Assembly (NCBI GenBank): GCA_018240425.1
Contig: JAFEFU010000018.1
Span: 81,061-145,060 of the forward strand
Source of the DNA: Pseudomonadota bacterium
Lineage (GTDB): Bacteria; Pseudomonadota; Alphaproteobacteria; Rhodobacterales; Rhodobacteraceae
Length of the DNA: 64,000 nucleotides
Direction: 5' to 3'
The notes under the pieces are model-generated. The model was not told where the DNA came from. It searched no databases and saw only the letters and a program-made list of their open reading frames with translations. A program made the translations under genes and the position numbers. This document shows, piece by piece, positions 8,235 through 18,426 of this stretch. The stretch's first letter is position 1. Every line of letters starts with the position of its first letter.

Positions 8235-9541
8235 CAGACGATCCGTTCTAGGATCAGGTCCGGCTCGTCCGGGGCGGTCTCGCCGATGCGGTAGGCGGCC
8301 TTCACTTCGGCGACCGCGCGCGCCGCCTCCTCGGGCGTCGCGGCATGGACGAGGGCGAAGGCCTCGCCCCTCGCCAAGGGCTCGCCCACCGGCGCGAGGT
8401 CGGACAGGCCGACCGCGGGGTTGATCCGGTCGCCGCCCTTCAGCCGCCCGCCGCCGAGGCGGACAACGCAATGGCCAAGCGCCTCGCCGTCGATCGCGGC
8501 GACGAAGCCGGCCTCGTCGGCGCAGACATCCACGACCACCGCCGCCGCCGGCAGGCGGTCGGGAAAGCGTTCGACGAAATCGTGCGGCCCGCCCTGCGCC
8601 GCGACCATCCGGCCGAAGGTCTCGGCCGCCCGGCCCGAGGCGAGGGCCTCGTCGATCATGTCCTCGCCGGCCAGCGCGTCGTCGGCCAGGCCCGCCAGCA
8701 CCAGCGCCTCGCCGCCAAGCGCCAGCGTCAGATCCCAGAGCGGCTGGTCGATGGCCTGCCCGGTCAGCGTCTCCATCACCTCGACCACCTCGAGCGCATT
8801 GCCCGCCGCCGCTGCAAGCGGCTGCGACATGTCGGTGACGAGCGCGGCCGTGGCGCAGCCCGCCCCATTGGCGGTGTCGACCAGCGCCCGGGCCAGGGCG
8901 CGCGCCTCGGGCAGGGTCTTCATGAAGGCGCCCGAGCCGCACTTGACGTCGAGGACCAGTGCTTCAAGCCCGGCGGCCAGCTTTTTCGACAGGATCGAGG
9001 CGGTGATGAGGTCGACCGACTCGACGGTGCCGGTCACGTCGCGCACCCCGTATAGCCGGCGGTCGGCCGGGGCGATGTCGGCGCTGGCCCCGACGATGGC
9101 GCAGCCCACCCCGGACAGGATCTGGCGCAGCTGGTCGACCGGCTGGTCGGTCCGGTAGCCGGGGATCGATTCGAGCTTGTCGAGCGTGCCGCCGGTGTGC
9201 CCCAGCCCGCGCCCCGAGATCATCGGCACATAGGCCCCGCAGGCCGCCAGCGCCGGGGCGAGGAGAAGCGAGGTACAGTCGCCGATGCCGCCGGTCGAAT
9301 GCTTGTCGATCACCGGGCCGGGCAGGTTCCAGCCCAGCACCTGACCGCTGTCGCGCATGGCCAGCGTCCAGCCCACCCTTTCGCCGTCGGACAGGCCGCG
9401 GATGAGGACCGCCATCGCGAAGGCCCCGGCCTGGGCGTCCGTCACCTCGCCCGAGGCGAGACCCGCGGCGAACCAGCGCGCCGCATCCGCCGGCAGGCCG
9501 CGCCCGTCGCGCAGCGCCGCGATGATCTGGCGGGCCTCCAT
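8234..9541 (-). CDS. deoA: Thymidine phosphorylase
   Basis: A 435-residue enzyme that phosphorolyses thymidine or deoxyuridine to the base and deoxyribose 1-phosphate. The family signature is seen in SGRGLGHTGGTLDKLESIPGY near residue 110, the phosphate-binding KHSTGGIGD at about residue 79, and the lysine-rich DVKCGSGAFMKT at about residue 198. Length and start match the family. It overlaps cdd upstream and deoB downstream by single TGATG junctions, so translation is coupled along the chain. Confidence 0.95.
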   Translation of the reverse strand: MEARQIIAALRDGRGLPADAARWFAAGLASGEVTDAQAGAFAMAVLIRGLSDGERVGWTLAMRDSGQVLGWNLPGPVIDKHSTGGIGDCTSLLLAPALAACGAYVPMISGRGLGHTGGTLDKLESIPGYRTDQPVDQLRQILSGVGCAIVGASADIAPADRRLYGVRDVTGTVESVDLITASILSKKLAAGLEALVLDVKCGSGAFMKTLPEARALARALVDTANGAGCATAALVTDMSQPLAAAAGNALEVVEVMETLTGQAIDQPLWDLTLALGGEALVLAGLADDALAGEDMIDEALASGRAAETFGRMVAAQGGPHDFVERFPDRLPAAAVVVDVCADEAGFVAAIDGEALGHCVVRLGGGRLKGGDRINPAVGLSDLAPVGEPLARGEAFALVHAATPEEAARAVAEVKAAYRIGETAPDEPDLILERIV

Positions 9542-9948
9542 CAGGCACGATCCATATGCGCGGCGCTGAACTGGCCGGGCAGGAGTTGGGCGATGGTGGT
9601 CTGTGTCAGCCCGCCGTCGGTGGTGGCCAGCGTGACCGGCACCTCGCCCGCGCCGAACTCGGCCAGCTTCTGCCGGCAGCCGCCGCAGGGCGGCACCGGC
9701 GCCGGGCTGTCGGCGATGACGGCGACGGCAATCAGGCGGGTGTCGCCGGCCGCGACCATCGCGGCGATGGCGCCGGCCTCGGCACAGGTGCCCTCGGGGT
9801 AGGCGACGTTCTCGACGTTGCAGCCGACATAGACCCGCCCCGAGGCCGCGCGCAGGGCGGCGCCGACCTTGAAGCGGGAATAGGGCGCATGGGCGTTCTC
9901 GCGGACCGCGCGGGCGGCGGCGACGAGTTCTGGATCGGCGGCGGGCAT
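9541..9948 (-). CDS. cdd: Cytidine deaminase
   Basis: A 135-residue zinc enzyme that turns cytidine or deoxycytidine into uridine or deoxyuridine. The catalytic motif is seen as GTCAEAGAI (the CAE triad) and PPCGGCRQ, giving the three zinc cysteines and the general-base glutamate; YSRFKVGAAL is the usual N-terminal signature. ATG at 9948 follows an AAGGGGGACAGG ribosome site. It is the first gene of the salvage operon; the 95-bp gap to the upstream cupin gene is the likely promoter region. Confidence 0.93.
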   Translation of the reverse strand: MPAADPELVAAARAVRENAHAPYSRFKVGAALRAASGRVYVGCNVENVAYPEGTCAEAGAIAAMVAAGDTRLIAVAVIADSPAPVPPCGGCRQKLAEFGAGEVPVTLATTDGGLTQTTIAQLLPGQFSAAHMDRA

Positions 9949-10043
9949 CCTGTCCCCCTTGATCTGGCGGGCCAGCCCTTTATTGCCCGCCCCGAAGTCC
10001 GGGGCAAGGGCCGGCCCCGGGTCTCGACCGAGGTCGGCGCGGC

Positions 10044-11126
10044 CTACGCCGGGGTCGTCACGAAGCGCCCGGGCAGCGACACCTCGAGCAGCTCGAAATC
10101 CGTGCTTGCCTCGGCCCAGAGCGTCGCCATGCCCGGCGGGGTCACGAAGGCGTCGCCGCGCGCCAGACGGTAGGGCTCCTTGCCCTCGCCGTGCAGGGTC
10201 ATCTCGCCCGCCATGACAAAGCCGAAGAGGATGTCGCTGTCGTGGCGGGTGGCGACCGCCGCCCCGTCGCCGCGGCGCACGACCTGGACCCCGGCCACGC
10301 CCCTGGTGTTGGCGTCGATCGTCGTGTCGCGGCAGACGAAGCCGGGCTGGCGAAAGGGTTGCCAGACCGCCTCTTGCGCAAGATTGTGGACAAAGCGCTG
10401 GCCGTCCCATTCGCGGTCGGGGCGCAGGTCCGGGGTGGGCAGCGCCATGTCATGGTCGATCTCGGTGACATGTTCGGCCGGAACCCCGATCTCGATCACC
10501 TCGATGTCGCCGCCGGCCTCCATCACCCGATGGCGGATCTGCGGCGGCTGGATGAAACAGTCGCCCGCGTTCAGCCGGCGCAGGCCGCCCTGATCCTCGT
10601 AAAGCACGTCGACCCAGCCCCGGACGCAGAAGATCAGCTGGAAGCCGACCTTGTGGAAATGCACCATGTCGGGAACCTTGCCGTCCGGCACGCGGATGTG
10701 GCTGGCGATGATCGCGCCGCCAAGGCGCGTGGGCACCAGGTCGCGGTAGGCCATGCCGGCGCGGCCGATCACCCAGGGGGCCTGGTCGGCAAGACGGCGA
10801 ACGACGAAGGCGTGCTGCGTCGGCGGCAGGACCAGCGGCGGGTTCAGCTCGTCGATCGTCACTTCGGTGCCGCCCGGCGCGGTCAAGCGGCGCTGGCCCT
10901 CGGCAATGGCGTCCGGCGCATCCGACAGAAGGCGCAGCTGTCCCGGCGCCGCCTTCAGCCCCTGATCGAGCCGCACCCGCAGCCCGTGGCCGGAAAAGAC
11001 CGCGACCGACGGATTGTCGGCGGGATAGATCATGTCCATCCTCAGCCCGAGGACCTTGGTGAAGAAGGGCAGATCCTTGCGCAGGTCGGTGGTGGGCAAG
11101 AGCACTTCGGCGCGCGTCTCGGTCAT
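10044..11126 (-). CDS. VOC-domain / double-cupin fusion protein
   Basis: A 360-residue protein of three parts. Residues about 1-105 resemble a glyoxalase/dioxygenase (VOC) domain (EVLLPTTDLRKDLPFFTKVLGL). Residues about 135-230 form a cupin with MVHFHKVGFQLIFCVRGW and GDCFIQPPQIRH, in which two or three metal histidines are present but the usual glutamate is replaced. Residues about 265-355 form a second cupin (GDAFVTPPGMATLW) with few metal ligands left. Gentisate or salicylate dioxygenase-like bicupins have similar layout, but a ring-cleaving role is unproven. It diverges from maeB across 161 bp that hold a palindromic operator-like site. Confidence 0.65.
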   Translation of the reverse strand: MTETRAEVLLPTTDLRKDLPFFTKVLGLRMDMIYPADNPSVAVFSGHGLRVRLDQGLKAAPGQLRLLSDAPDAIAEGQRRLTAPGGTEVTIDELNPPLVLPPTQHAFVVRRLADQAPWVIGRAGMAYRDLVPTRLGGAIIASHIRVPDGKVPDMVHFHKVGFQLIFCVRGWVDVLYEDQGGLRRLNAGDCFIQPPQIRHRVMEAGGDIEVIEIGVPAEHVTEIDHDMALPTPDLRPDREWDGQRFVHNLAQEAVWQPFRQPGFVCRDTTIDANTRGVAGVQVVRRGDGAAVATRHDSDILFGFVMAGEMTLHGEGKEPYRLARGDAFVTPPGMATLWAEASTDFELLEVSLPGRFVTTPA

Positions 11127-11166
11127 CCTCGTCTCCTGAATGGGCGGCGGTTTCCCCGGCCATATT

Positions 11167-11192
11167 CTTCAAGCTTGAAGGATCATTTCAAG
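11167..11192. promoter_or_regulatory. Nested palindrome in the cupin/maeB divergent region
   Basis: CTTCAAGCTTGAAG at 11167-11180 is a perfect 14-bp palindrome; its right half CTTGAA (11174-11179) pairs again with TTCAAG at 11187-11192. So three half-sites are spaced as for dimeric regulators bound side by side. The surrounding 60 bp are AT-rich compared with the window. It lies 41 bp upstream of the cupin ATG and 96 bp upstream of maeB. The regulator is unknown. Confidence 0.45.
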
Positions 11193-11287
11193 GATTTTAT
11201 TGTATGTCTTTTGTATCTGCCGCGAAAATCGCGTGTTTGAAGCGGGCGGCTTTCCGGCTACCCTTGCCCAAAGGCCGGGAGGGGCGA

Positions 11288-13567
11288 ATGGACGAAACGC
11301 GGCAGGAGACGGCGCGGCACCCCGCGCTCGACTATCACGAATTCCCCAAGCCCGGAAAGCTCGAGATCCGCGCGACCAAGCCGCTCGCCAACGGCCGCGA
11401 CCTGTCGCGCGCCTACAGTCCCGGCGTCGCCGAAGCCTGCCTCGAGATCAAGGCCGACCCGGCCACCGCCAGCCGCTACACCTCGCGCGGGAACCTGGTG
11501 GCGGTCGTCACCAACGGCACCGCGGTCCTCGGCCTTGGCAACATCGGGGCGCTGGCCTCGAAGCCGGTGATGGAGGGCAAGGCCGTCCTCTTCAAGAAAT
11601 TCGCCAACATCGACTGTTTCGACATCGAGCTGAACGAGCCCGATCCGGTGAAGCTGGCCGAGATCGTCTGCGCTCTGGAGCCGACCTTCGGGGCGATCAA
11701 CCTTGAGGACATCAAGGCGCCCGACTGCTTCGTCGTCGAGGAACTGTGCCGCAGCCGCATGAACATCCCGGTCTTTCACGACGACCAGCACGGGACGGCG
11801 ATCGTCGTCGGCGCGGCGGCGACCAATGCGCTGCATGTGGCCGGCAAGAAATTCGACAAGATCAAGGTCGTCTCGACCGGCGGCGGCGCGGCGGGGATCG
11901 CCTGCCTGAACATGCTGCTGAAGCTGGGGGTCAGGCGCGAGAACGTGTGGCTCTGCGACCTCGAGGGGCTGGTCTACCACGGGCGCGCCGCGCAGATGAC
12001 CCCGCAGAAGGCCGAATATGCCCAGGGCGACCGGCCGGCCGGCCTTGCAGACGTGATCGAGGGGGCGGACCTCTTCCTCGGCCTCTCCGGCCCCGGCGTG
12101 CTGACGCCGGCGATGGTGGCGAAGATGGCGGCGCGGCCCATCGTCTTTGCCCTGGCCAACCCGACGCCCGAGATCCTGCCCGACGAGGTGCGCGCCGTGG
12201 CCCCCGAGGCGATCATCGCCACCGGGCGCAGCGACTTTCCCAACCAGGTCAACAACGTCCTGTGCTTTCCCTTCATCTTCCGCGGCGCGCTGGACGTGGG
12301 TGCCACCACCATCAACGACGAGATGGAACTGGCCTGCATCGAGGGGATCGCGGCGCTGGCCCGCGCCACCACCAGCGCCGAGGCCGCCGCCGCCTATCGC
12401 GGCGAGAAACTCAGCTTCGGGCCTGACTACCTGATCCCCAAGCCCTTCGATCCGCGCCTGATCGGGGTGGTGGCCAGCGCCGTCGCCCAGGCGGCGATGG
12501 CGACGGGGGTGGCGCTGCGGCCGATCGCCGACCTCGACGCCTACCGCGAAAAGCTGAACGGCTCGGTCTTCCGCTCGGCCCTTATCATGCGGCCGGTGTT
12601 CGAGGCGGCGCGCACCGCCAGCCGCCGCATCGTCTTCGCCGAGGGCGAGGACGAGCGCGTCCTGCGCTGCGCCAACGCCATGCTCGAGGAGATGACCGAC
12701 AAGCCGATCCTGATCGGCCGTCCCGAGGTGATCGAGCGGCGCTGCGAGCGCGCCGGCCTGCCGATCCGCCCCGGCCGCGACTTCGAGATCGTGAACCCCG
12801 AGAACGATCCGCGCTACCGCGACTACTGGCAGACCTACCACGGGCTGATGGAGCGGCGCGGCGTGACCCCCGACATCGCCCGCGCGATCCTGCGCACCAA
12901 TGCCACCGCCATCGCCGCCGTCGCCGTCCACCGCGGCGAGGCCGACAGCATGATCTGCGGCACCTTCGGCCAGTATCTGTGGCACCTGAACTACGTCAAC
13001 CAGGTGCTGGGGCGCGACGGTCTCTGCCCGCAGGGCGCGCTGTCCCTGATGATTCAGGAGGACGGGCCGCTGTTCGTGGCCGACACCCATGTCAACGCGG
13101 TGCCGACGCCCGAGCAGATCGCCCTGACCATCATCGGCGCCGCCCGCCATGCCCGCCGCTTCGGGGTGACGCCCAAGGTGGCGCTGTGCTCGCACTCGAA
13201 CTTCGGCAACCTCGACACGGATTCGGGGCGGCGGATGCGGGCGGCGATGGACATCCTCGACGCGCGCGACCTCGACTTCGCCTATGACGGCGAGATGTCG
13301 GCGGACGCGGCGCTTGACCCCGACCTCAGGGCGCGCATCTTCCCCGGCGGCCGCTTCGAAGGGCCGGCGAACATCCTGGTCTTCGCCTATACCGACGCGG
13401 CCAATACCGCCCGCAACATCCTGAAGATGAAGGCCGGCGGCCTCGAGGTCGGGCCGATCCTGATGGGCATGGGCAACCGCGCGCACATCTGCACCCCCTC
13501 GATCACCGCGCGCGGCCTGCTGAACATGTCGGCAATCGCAGGAACCCCGGTCACGCTTTACAGCTGA
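11288..13567 (+). CDS. maeB: NADP-dependent malic enzyme with phosphotransacetylase-like tail
   Basis: A 759-residue MaeB-type enzyme that oxidatively decarboxylates malate to pyruvate and supplies NADPH. The N-terminal malic domain shows [10 protein letters not shown], the catalytic [10 protein letters not shown] and the dinucleotide-binding [16 protein letters not shown]. From about residue 430 the protein continues into a phosphate acetyltransferase-like domain ([18 protein letters not shown]), the normal fusion in Gram-negative bacteria, where it is regulatory and acetyl-CoA sensitive. The ATG at 11288 follows GGGAGGGGCG; a longer open frame back to 11204 lacks a ribosome site. Confidence 0.93.
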   Translation: MDETRQETARHPALDYHEFPKPGKLEIRATKPLANGRDLSRAYSPGVAEACLEIKADPATASRYTSRGNLVAVVTNGTAVLGLGNIGALASKPVMEGKAVLFKKFANIDCFDIELNEPDPVKLAEIVCALEPTFGAINLEDIKAPDCFVVEELCRSRMNIPVFHDDQHGTAIVVGAAATNALHVAGKKFDKIKVVSTGGGAAGIACLNMLLKLGVRRENVWLCDLEGLVYHGRAAQMTPQKAEYAQGDRPAGLADVIEGADLFLGLSGPGVLTPAMVAKMAARPIVFALANPTPEILPDEVRAVAPEAIIATGRSDFPNQVNNVLCFPFIFRGALDVGATTINDEMELACIEGIAALARATTSAEAAAAYRGEKLSFGPDYLIPKPFDPRLIGVVASAVAQAAMATGVALRPIADLDAYREKLNGSVFRSALIMRPVFEAARTASRRIVFAEGEDERVLRCANAMLEEMTDKPILIGRPEVIERRCERAGLPIRPGRDFEIVNPENDPRYRDYWQTYHGLMERRGVTPDIARAILRTNATAIAAVAVHRGEADSMICGTFGQYLWHLNYVNQVLGRDGLCPQGALSLMIQEDGPLFVADTHVNAVPTPEQIALTIIGAARHARRFGVTPKVALCSHSNFGNLDTDSGRRMRAAMDILDARDLDFAYDGEMSADAALDPDLRARIFPGGRFEGPANILVFAYTDAANTARNILKMKAGGLEVGPILMGMGNRAHICTPSITARGLLNMSAIAGTPVTLYS

Positions 13568-13581
13568 CGGCACCGCCACAC

Positions 13582-13601
13582 CCGCGGCACTCTCGCGGTT
13601 T
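13582..13601 (+). terminator. Weak hairpin after maeB
   Basis: CCGCG (13582-13586) pairs with CGCGG (13594-13598) across a seven-base loop and is followed by TTT. The position, 15 bases after the maeB stop, suits a terminator, but the stem is short. Confidence 0.3.
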
Positions 13602-13625
13602 GCAACGGAAGGACATGACGATTTA

Positions 13626-13701
13626 GACAGGTTGGCGGATTGCGGTTCCTGGCATAGACAGGAAGCATATTGCAACCCCTGCTTGAACAGATTTTCCTGT
13701 C
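13626..13701. promoter_or_regulatory. Three GACAGG half-sites upstream of the NtrC-like gene
   Basis: TAGACAGG occurs at 13624-13631 and again at 13655-13662, exactly 31 bp apart (three helical turns); an inverted copy TTCCTGTC at 13694-13701 pairs with GACAGGAA at 13657-13664. The site lies in the 265-bp gap before the regulator gene, which would allow cooperative binding or autoregulation. No regulator can be named. Confidence 0.35.
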
Positions 13702-13832
13702 CGCCCCTTGCGGCATTCCACCAGTGCCATGACCCAGAAACGAACGCCAAGGACGCCATCCGCCCGCCGGATGCAAGGATCGAGGCCGGCCCCGTGCCGG
13801 ACAGCCGCCGCCCGCACCGGAGGAGAGCGGCG

Positions 13833-14810
13833 ATGACCCAGTCTCCGCTCATCGGCGGCTCGCCGGCCATGCAGGCGGTCCTCGACAGGATCCACTCGGT
13901 GGCGCGCTCGAACGCGACGGTGTTCATCACCGGCGAAAGCGGCACCGGAAAGCGCCTGTGCGCGGCCGAAATCCACCGGCAGTCGGCGCGGGCCGACGGC
14001 CCGTTCATCCAGCTGAACTGCGGCGCCCTGGCGGCCGATCACCCCGAATCCGACCTGTTCGGCCATGTCGCGGGCGCCCATCCCGGCGCGCGATCGGACA
14101 AGGCCGGCGCGCTGGCCGCGGCCGATGGCGGAACATTGTTCCTGGATGCGATCTGCGACCTCGCCCCGACGATGCAGTCGCGCCTTCTGCGGTTCCTCCA
14201 GACATCCGAGGTGCGCCCCCTCGGCGCGGACGAGGCGCGCGCCATCGACGTGCGGATCATCTGCGCCAGCGCCGAAGACCCGGCCGAAGCGGTGCGCCAG
14301 GGCCGCCTGCGCGAGGATCTCTATTACCGCCTGCGCGTCATCCCCATCGAGATGCCGCCCTTGCGCGCCCGCGGCGAGGACGTGAACCTGATCGCGCAGG
14401 CGGCGCTTGCCACCCTTTCGCGCGAGGAAGGCCGCCGCTTCACCGCCCTGTCGTCGGACGTGCGCGCGCTGTTCCGCCGGCTGGCCTGGCCGGGCAACAT
14501 CCGCCAGCTTCTGAACGTCCTGCGCCAGATCGTGGTGATGCACGACGGCGAGACGGTGGGCCGCGACATGCTGCCCGACGAGCTTCTGGCCGAGGCCGCC
14601 GAGGCCGCGATGCCCGCCATCCCGAAATCGGTCGAGCCGCTTCTGGGCAAGAGCCTGGCCGAGATCGAGCGGCTGGTGATCGAGGCGACGATCGCCCGGC
14701 ATGGCGGCTCGGTGTCGCGGGCGGCGCGGACACTCGATGTGGCGCCTTCGACGCTCTATCGCAAGCTCGAGGCCTGGGCCGCCGCCGACGCCCGGCCGGA
14801 TCTCAGGTAA
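13833..14810 (+). CDS. NtrC-family AAA+ regulator with altered GAFTGA and Walker B motifs
   Basis: A 325-residue regulator made of an AAA+ domain and a C-terminal Fis-type helix-turn-helix ([21 protein letters not shown], about residues 293-313), with no receiver or sensor domain in front. Walker A GESGTGK (34-40) and the arginine-finger region [17 protein letters not shown] are intact. The sigma-54 contact loop GAFTGA reads GAHPGA (81-86), and the Walker B TLFLDE reads TLFLDA (101-106), so the catalytic glutamate is missing. Such changes predict no normal sigma-54 activation; DNA binding as a repressor or a sigma-70 activator is possible. Start chosen by GGAGGAGAG before the ATG at 13833. 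Confidence 0.75.
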   Translation: MTQSPLIGGSPAMQAVLDRIHSVARSNATVFITGESGTGKRLCAAEIHRQSARADGPFIQLNCGALAADHPESDLFGHVAGAHPGARSDKAGALAAADGGTLFLDAICDLAPTMQSRLLRFLQTSEVRPLGADEARAIDVRIICASAEDPAEAVRQGRLREDLYYRLRVIPIEMPPLRARGEDVNLIAQAALATLSREEGRRFTALSSDVRALFRRLAWPGNIRQLLNVLRQIVVMHDGETVGRDMLPDELLAEAAEAAMPAIPKSVEPLLGKSLAEIERLVIEATIARHGGSVSRAARTLDVAPSTLYRKLEAWAAADARPDLR

Positions 14811-15618
14811 ACTGCTCGCGCGTCAGCCGCTCCTCAAGCCCGTGGCCGGGGTCGAAGAGGATATGGTGGCGGATCGCGGGCTCCGAGGCGATCTCGACCG
14901 CGAGGACATCGCGCTGCGACGACCGGCTGTCGGCATCGGCCATCACCGGGCGCTTGTCATGCTCCAGCACGTCGAAGCGCACCCTTGCCGCCTTGGGCAG
15001 GATCGCCCCCCGCCAGCGGCGCGGGCGGAAGGCCGCCATCGCCGTCAGGGCCAGAACCTGCGAGTCGATGGGCAGGATCGGCCCGTGGGCCGAATAGTTG
15101 TAGGCGGTCGAGCCCGCCGGCGTGGACAGAAGCGCGCCGTCGCAGACCAGTTCCTCCATCCGCACCCGCCCGTCGACGCTGATCCGCAGTTTCGCGGCTT
15201 GCGGCCCGGCCCGCAGAAGCGCGACCTCGTTGATCGCCAGCGCCTCGTTCACCACCCCGTCCGCCCCCTCGGTCCGCATCCGCAGGGGGTTGATCACGGT
15301 CTCTTCCGCGGCCGCCAGCCGGTCATGCAGGTTTTCCTCGTCATACTCGTTCATGAGAAAGCCGATGGTGCCGCAGTTCATCCCGTAGACCGCAAGCCCG
15401 AGCGCGTCATGCTGGTGCAGCGTCTGGAGCATGAATCCGTCGCCGCCGAGCGCCACGATCACCTCGGCCTCGCCGACCGGCACCGAGCCGAAGCGCCGTG
15501 AAAGGCGCGCCAGGGCGGCTTGCGCCGGCTGGGCCTCGCTGGCCAGAAAGGTGATCTTCCGCTTGCCGCCCACGTCCCGATCCGCCTTCCGCCGCCCCGT
15601 ACTGCCCCGTGCCGTCAT
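14803..15618 (-). CDS. nadK: NAD kinase
   Basis: A 271-residue enzyme that phosphorylates NAD to NADP. The catalytic [11 protein letters not shown] near residue 57 is the family GGDG motif, followed by [15 protein letters not shown] and the second signature [22 protein letters not shown]. It is about 15 residues longer at the N-terminus than close alphaproteobacterial forms, so an internal GTG just before [11 protein letters not shown] is a possible true start. Its 3' end overlaps the convergent NtrC-like gene by eight bases, and it diverges from glyA. Confidence 0.92.
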   Translation of the reverse strand: MTARGSTGRRKADRDVGGKRKITFLASEAQPAQAALARLSRRFGSVPVGEAEVIVALGGDGFMLQTLHQHDALGLAVYGMNCGTIGFLMNEYDEENLHDRLAAAEETVINPLRMRTEGADGVVNEALAINEVALLRAGPQAAKLRISVDGRVRMEELVCDGALLSTPAGSTAYNYSAHGPILPIDSQVLALTAMAAFRPRRWRGAILPKAARVRFDVLEHDKRPVMADADSRSSQRDVLAVEIASEPAIRHHILFDPGHGLEERLTREQFT

Positions 15619-15621
15619 AGA

Positions 15622-15665
15622 GCGGCGGCGGCGGTTGAAATTCAAGCCCCGCCCGCCGCCGCCGC
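15622..15665. repeat. 13-bp perfect inverted repeat in the nadK/glyA divergent region
   Basis: A GCG/GGC run at 15622-15634 is perfectly complementary to 15653-15665, with an 18-base spacer that itself contains TTGAAATTCAA. It starts four bases upstream of the nadK ATG, so it would form a stable stem in the nadK leader. It could lower nadK translation or act on the divergent promoters. Confidence 0.55.
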
Positions 15666-15783
15666 GAAGTTTCCGATAGTGAACTTTGTTTCGCCCGAAT
15701 GTCCGAAATGGTCGTTTCCGCGCTTCCGCGATGCAGCATCCTCGGCTACAAACCATCCGCGAAGAGGGACCGAGGAGAACCGC

Positions 15784-17070
<1,287 letters not shown>

Positions 17071-17091
17071 AGCGCGTCGGCGCCACACCGG

Positions 17092-17157
17092 CGGGGGCCG
17101 CGCGGCCCCCGTCCTGGTGCCCGTCCGGCGCTCATGGAAGCGCCAGACAGGCACCAG
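17092..17157 (+). terminator. Hairpin cluster after glyA
   Basis: CGGGGGCC (17092-17099) and GGCCCCCG (17104-17111) form a stem with a GCGC loop 21 bases after the glyA stop. It is followed by CTGGTGCC (17114-17121) paired with GGCACCAG (17150-17157), enclosing GGCGCT/AGCGCC (17127-17132, 17139-17144). No long T-run follows the first stem, so factor-independent termination is uncertain. Confidence 0.45.
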
Positions 17158-17215
17158 AATCCGTATTTGCGCCTGTCTTGCGACAAGACCGGAGTCCACT
17201 TTTGTCTGACGGTTT

Positions 17216-17584
17216 TTAGAGATAGCCCCGCCAGAAAAGGGCGGCGGCAAAGAGGCCGGCGCAAAGCACGAGGATCGCCGCCAGCGACCCGGCAAGGCCC
17301 CAGAGGATCGCCCCCCGCCGTGCCCCGGCCCCGAGGGGCTTCAGATGGCGGACGCAGAGGTCATAGGCCAGCGCGATCTGTTCGGCGTCGATCTGGCCTT
17401 GCAGCTTCGGCATCTGCGCCTGTTCGGCCGCCTGCGCCAGATATTGCGCCGCCCCCAGAACCTTGCGCGGCAGGAGGCGGCCGCCGTGCCTGAGCTTGTC
17501 CGCCAGCCCCTCGCCCTTGACGCGCAGGCGCAACTCCATCAGCTCGGCCACCCGGTCGGCCATCTGCCGGACATTCCTGCTCAT
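17216..17584 (-). CDS. Conserved small membrane-anchored protein of unknown function
   Basis: A 122-residue protein I do not recognise. Residues 1-95 are helical and charged ([20 protein letters not shown], then [27 protein letters not shown]), followed by one membrane segment of about 25 residues at the C-terminus ([20 protein letters not shown]), so it is probably tail-anchored with its N-terminus in the cytoplasm. The ATG at 17584 was preferred over the frame extending to 17680. It diverges from the hydrolase with 79 bp between starts. Confidence 0.6.
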   Translation of the reverse strand: MSRNVRQMADRVAELMELRLRVKGEGLADKLRHGGRLLPRKVLGAAQYLAQAAEQAQMPKLQGQIDAEQIALAYDLCVRHLKPLGAGARRGAILWGLAGSLAAILVLCAGLFAAALFWRGYL

Positions 17585-17663
17585 GCGCCGCACCCCCCGC
17601 ACGCGCAGACTAGCGCAGCGCAGCCGGACTGGAAAGCCGGGCCGGCGCGCGCTAGGAAGGGAC

Positions 17664-18425
17664 ATGCTGAACCGCATCACCTACGGCGACGCCACCGCCC
17701 TTCCCCCGCTCCTGATCGCCCACGGGTTGTTCGGATCGGCCCGGAACTGGGGCGCGATCGCGCGGCGGCTGGCCTCGGACCGGCGGGTGGTGGCGGTCGA
17801 CATGCGCAACCACGGCGACAGTTTCTGGGCCGACAGCCACACGTACCCCGACATGGCCGGCGATCTTGCCGAAGTCATTGAAAGCGAAGGCACCTCCTTC
17901 GATGTTGTCGGCCATTCGATGGGCGGCAAGGCGGCGATGATGCTGGCGCTGTCCCGGCCGGAACTGGTCAACCGGCTGGTCGTCGCCGACATCGCCCCGG
18001 TCGCCTATCACCATTCCAACCTGCCCCTGGTCGCGGCGATGCAGGGCCTCGACCTGACGGACCTTGACGCCCGCAGCGAGGCCGACCGCAGGCTGCGCCC
18101 GGCGGTCCCCGAGGACGGAACCAGGGCCTTCCTGCTGCAATCGCTCGACCTCAAGTCCGTTCCGCCGCGCTGGCGGCTGAACCTCGGGGTGCTTGGCCGC
18201 GAGATGGGCGGGATCGTCGGCTGGCCCGAGGTCGCGGGGTCCAGCGACCGGCCGGCGCTGTTCCTGACCGGGGCGGCATCGGACTATGTCCGGCCCGAGC
18301 ACCGCGCGCGGATCAAGGCGCTGTTTCCCGCCGCCCGGCAGGCGAAAATCCCCGGCGCCGGCCATTGGCTGCATGCCGACAAGCCGCGCGAGTTCGAGGC
18401 GGCGGTCCGCGTCTTCCTGGGCTGA
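17664..18425 (+). CDS. Alpha/beta-fold hydrolase (YbfF-like esterase)
   Basis: A 253-residue soluble hydrolase. HGLFGSARNW holds the oxyanion loop, GHSMGG (about residue 94) the nucleophile serine, and GAGHWLHADKP near the C-terminus the catalytic histidine, which is the arrangement of the YbfF/BioH-like esterase group. VDMRNHGDS fits the same group. Substrate unknown; short acyl esters or acyl-CoA are typical in vitro. The preceding region GGAAGG gives a ribosome site for the ATG at 17664. Confidence 0.8.
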   Translation: MLNRITYGDATALPPLLIAHGLFGSARNWGAIARRLASDRRVVAVDMRNHGDSFWADSHTYPDMAGDLAEVIESEGTSFDVVGHSMGGKAAMMLALSRPELVNRLVVADIAPVAYHHSNLPLVAAMQGLDLTDLDARSEADRRLRPAVPEDGTRAFLLQSLDLKSVPPRWRLNLGVLGREMGGIVGWPEVAGSSDRPALFLTGAASDYVRPEHRARIKALFPAARQAKIPGAGHWLHADKPREFEAAVRVFLG

Positions 18426-18426
18426 G

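Noticed and set aside
12560..13567. A separate phosphate acetyltransferase gene for the Xsc product
   Set aside because: The Pta-like sequence is the normal C-terminal domain of MaeB in the same frame, without its own start.
13630..13650. Possible -24/-12 sigma-54 promoter (TTGGCGG-ATTGC) before the NtrC-like gene
   Set aside because: The GG-to-GC distance is too short for sigma-54.
11258..14008. A 916-codon antisense open frame opposite maeB
   Set aside because: Same cause; the sense strand encodes a complete two-domain malic enzyme with all motifs.
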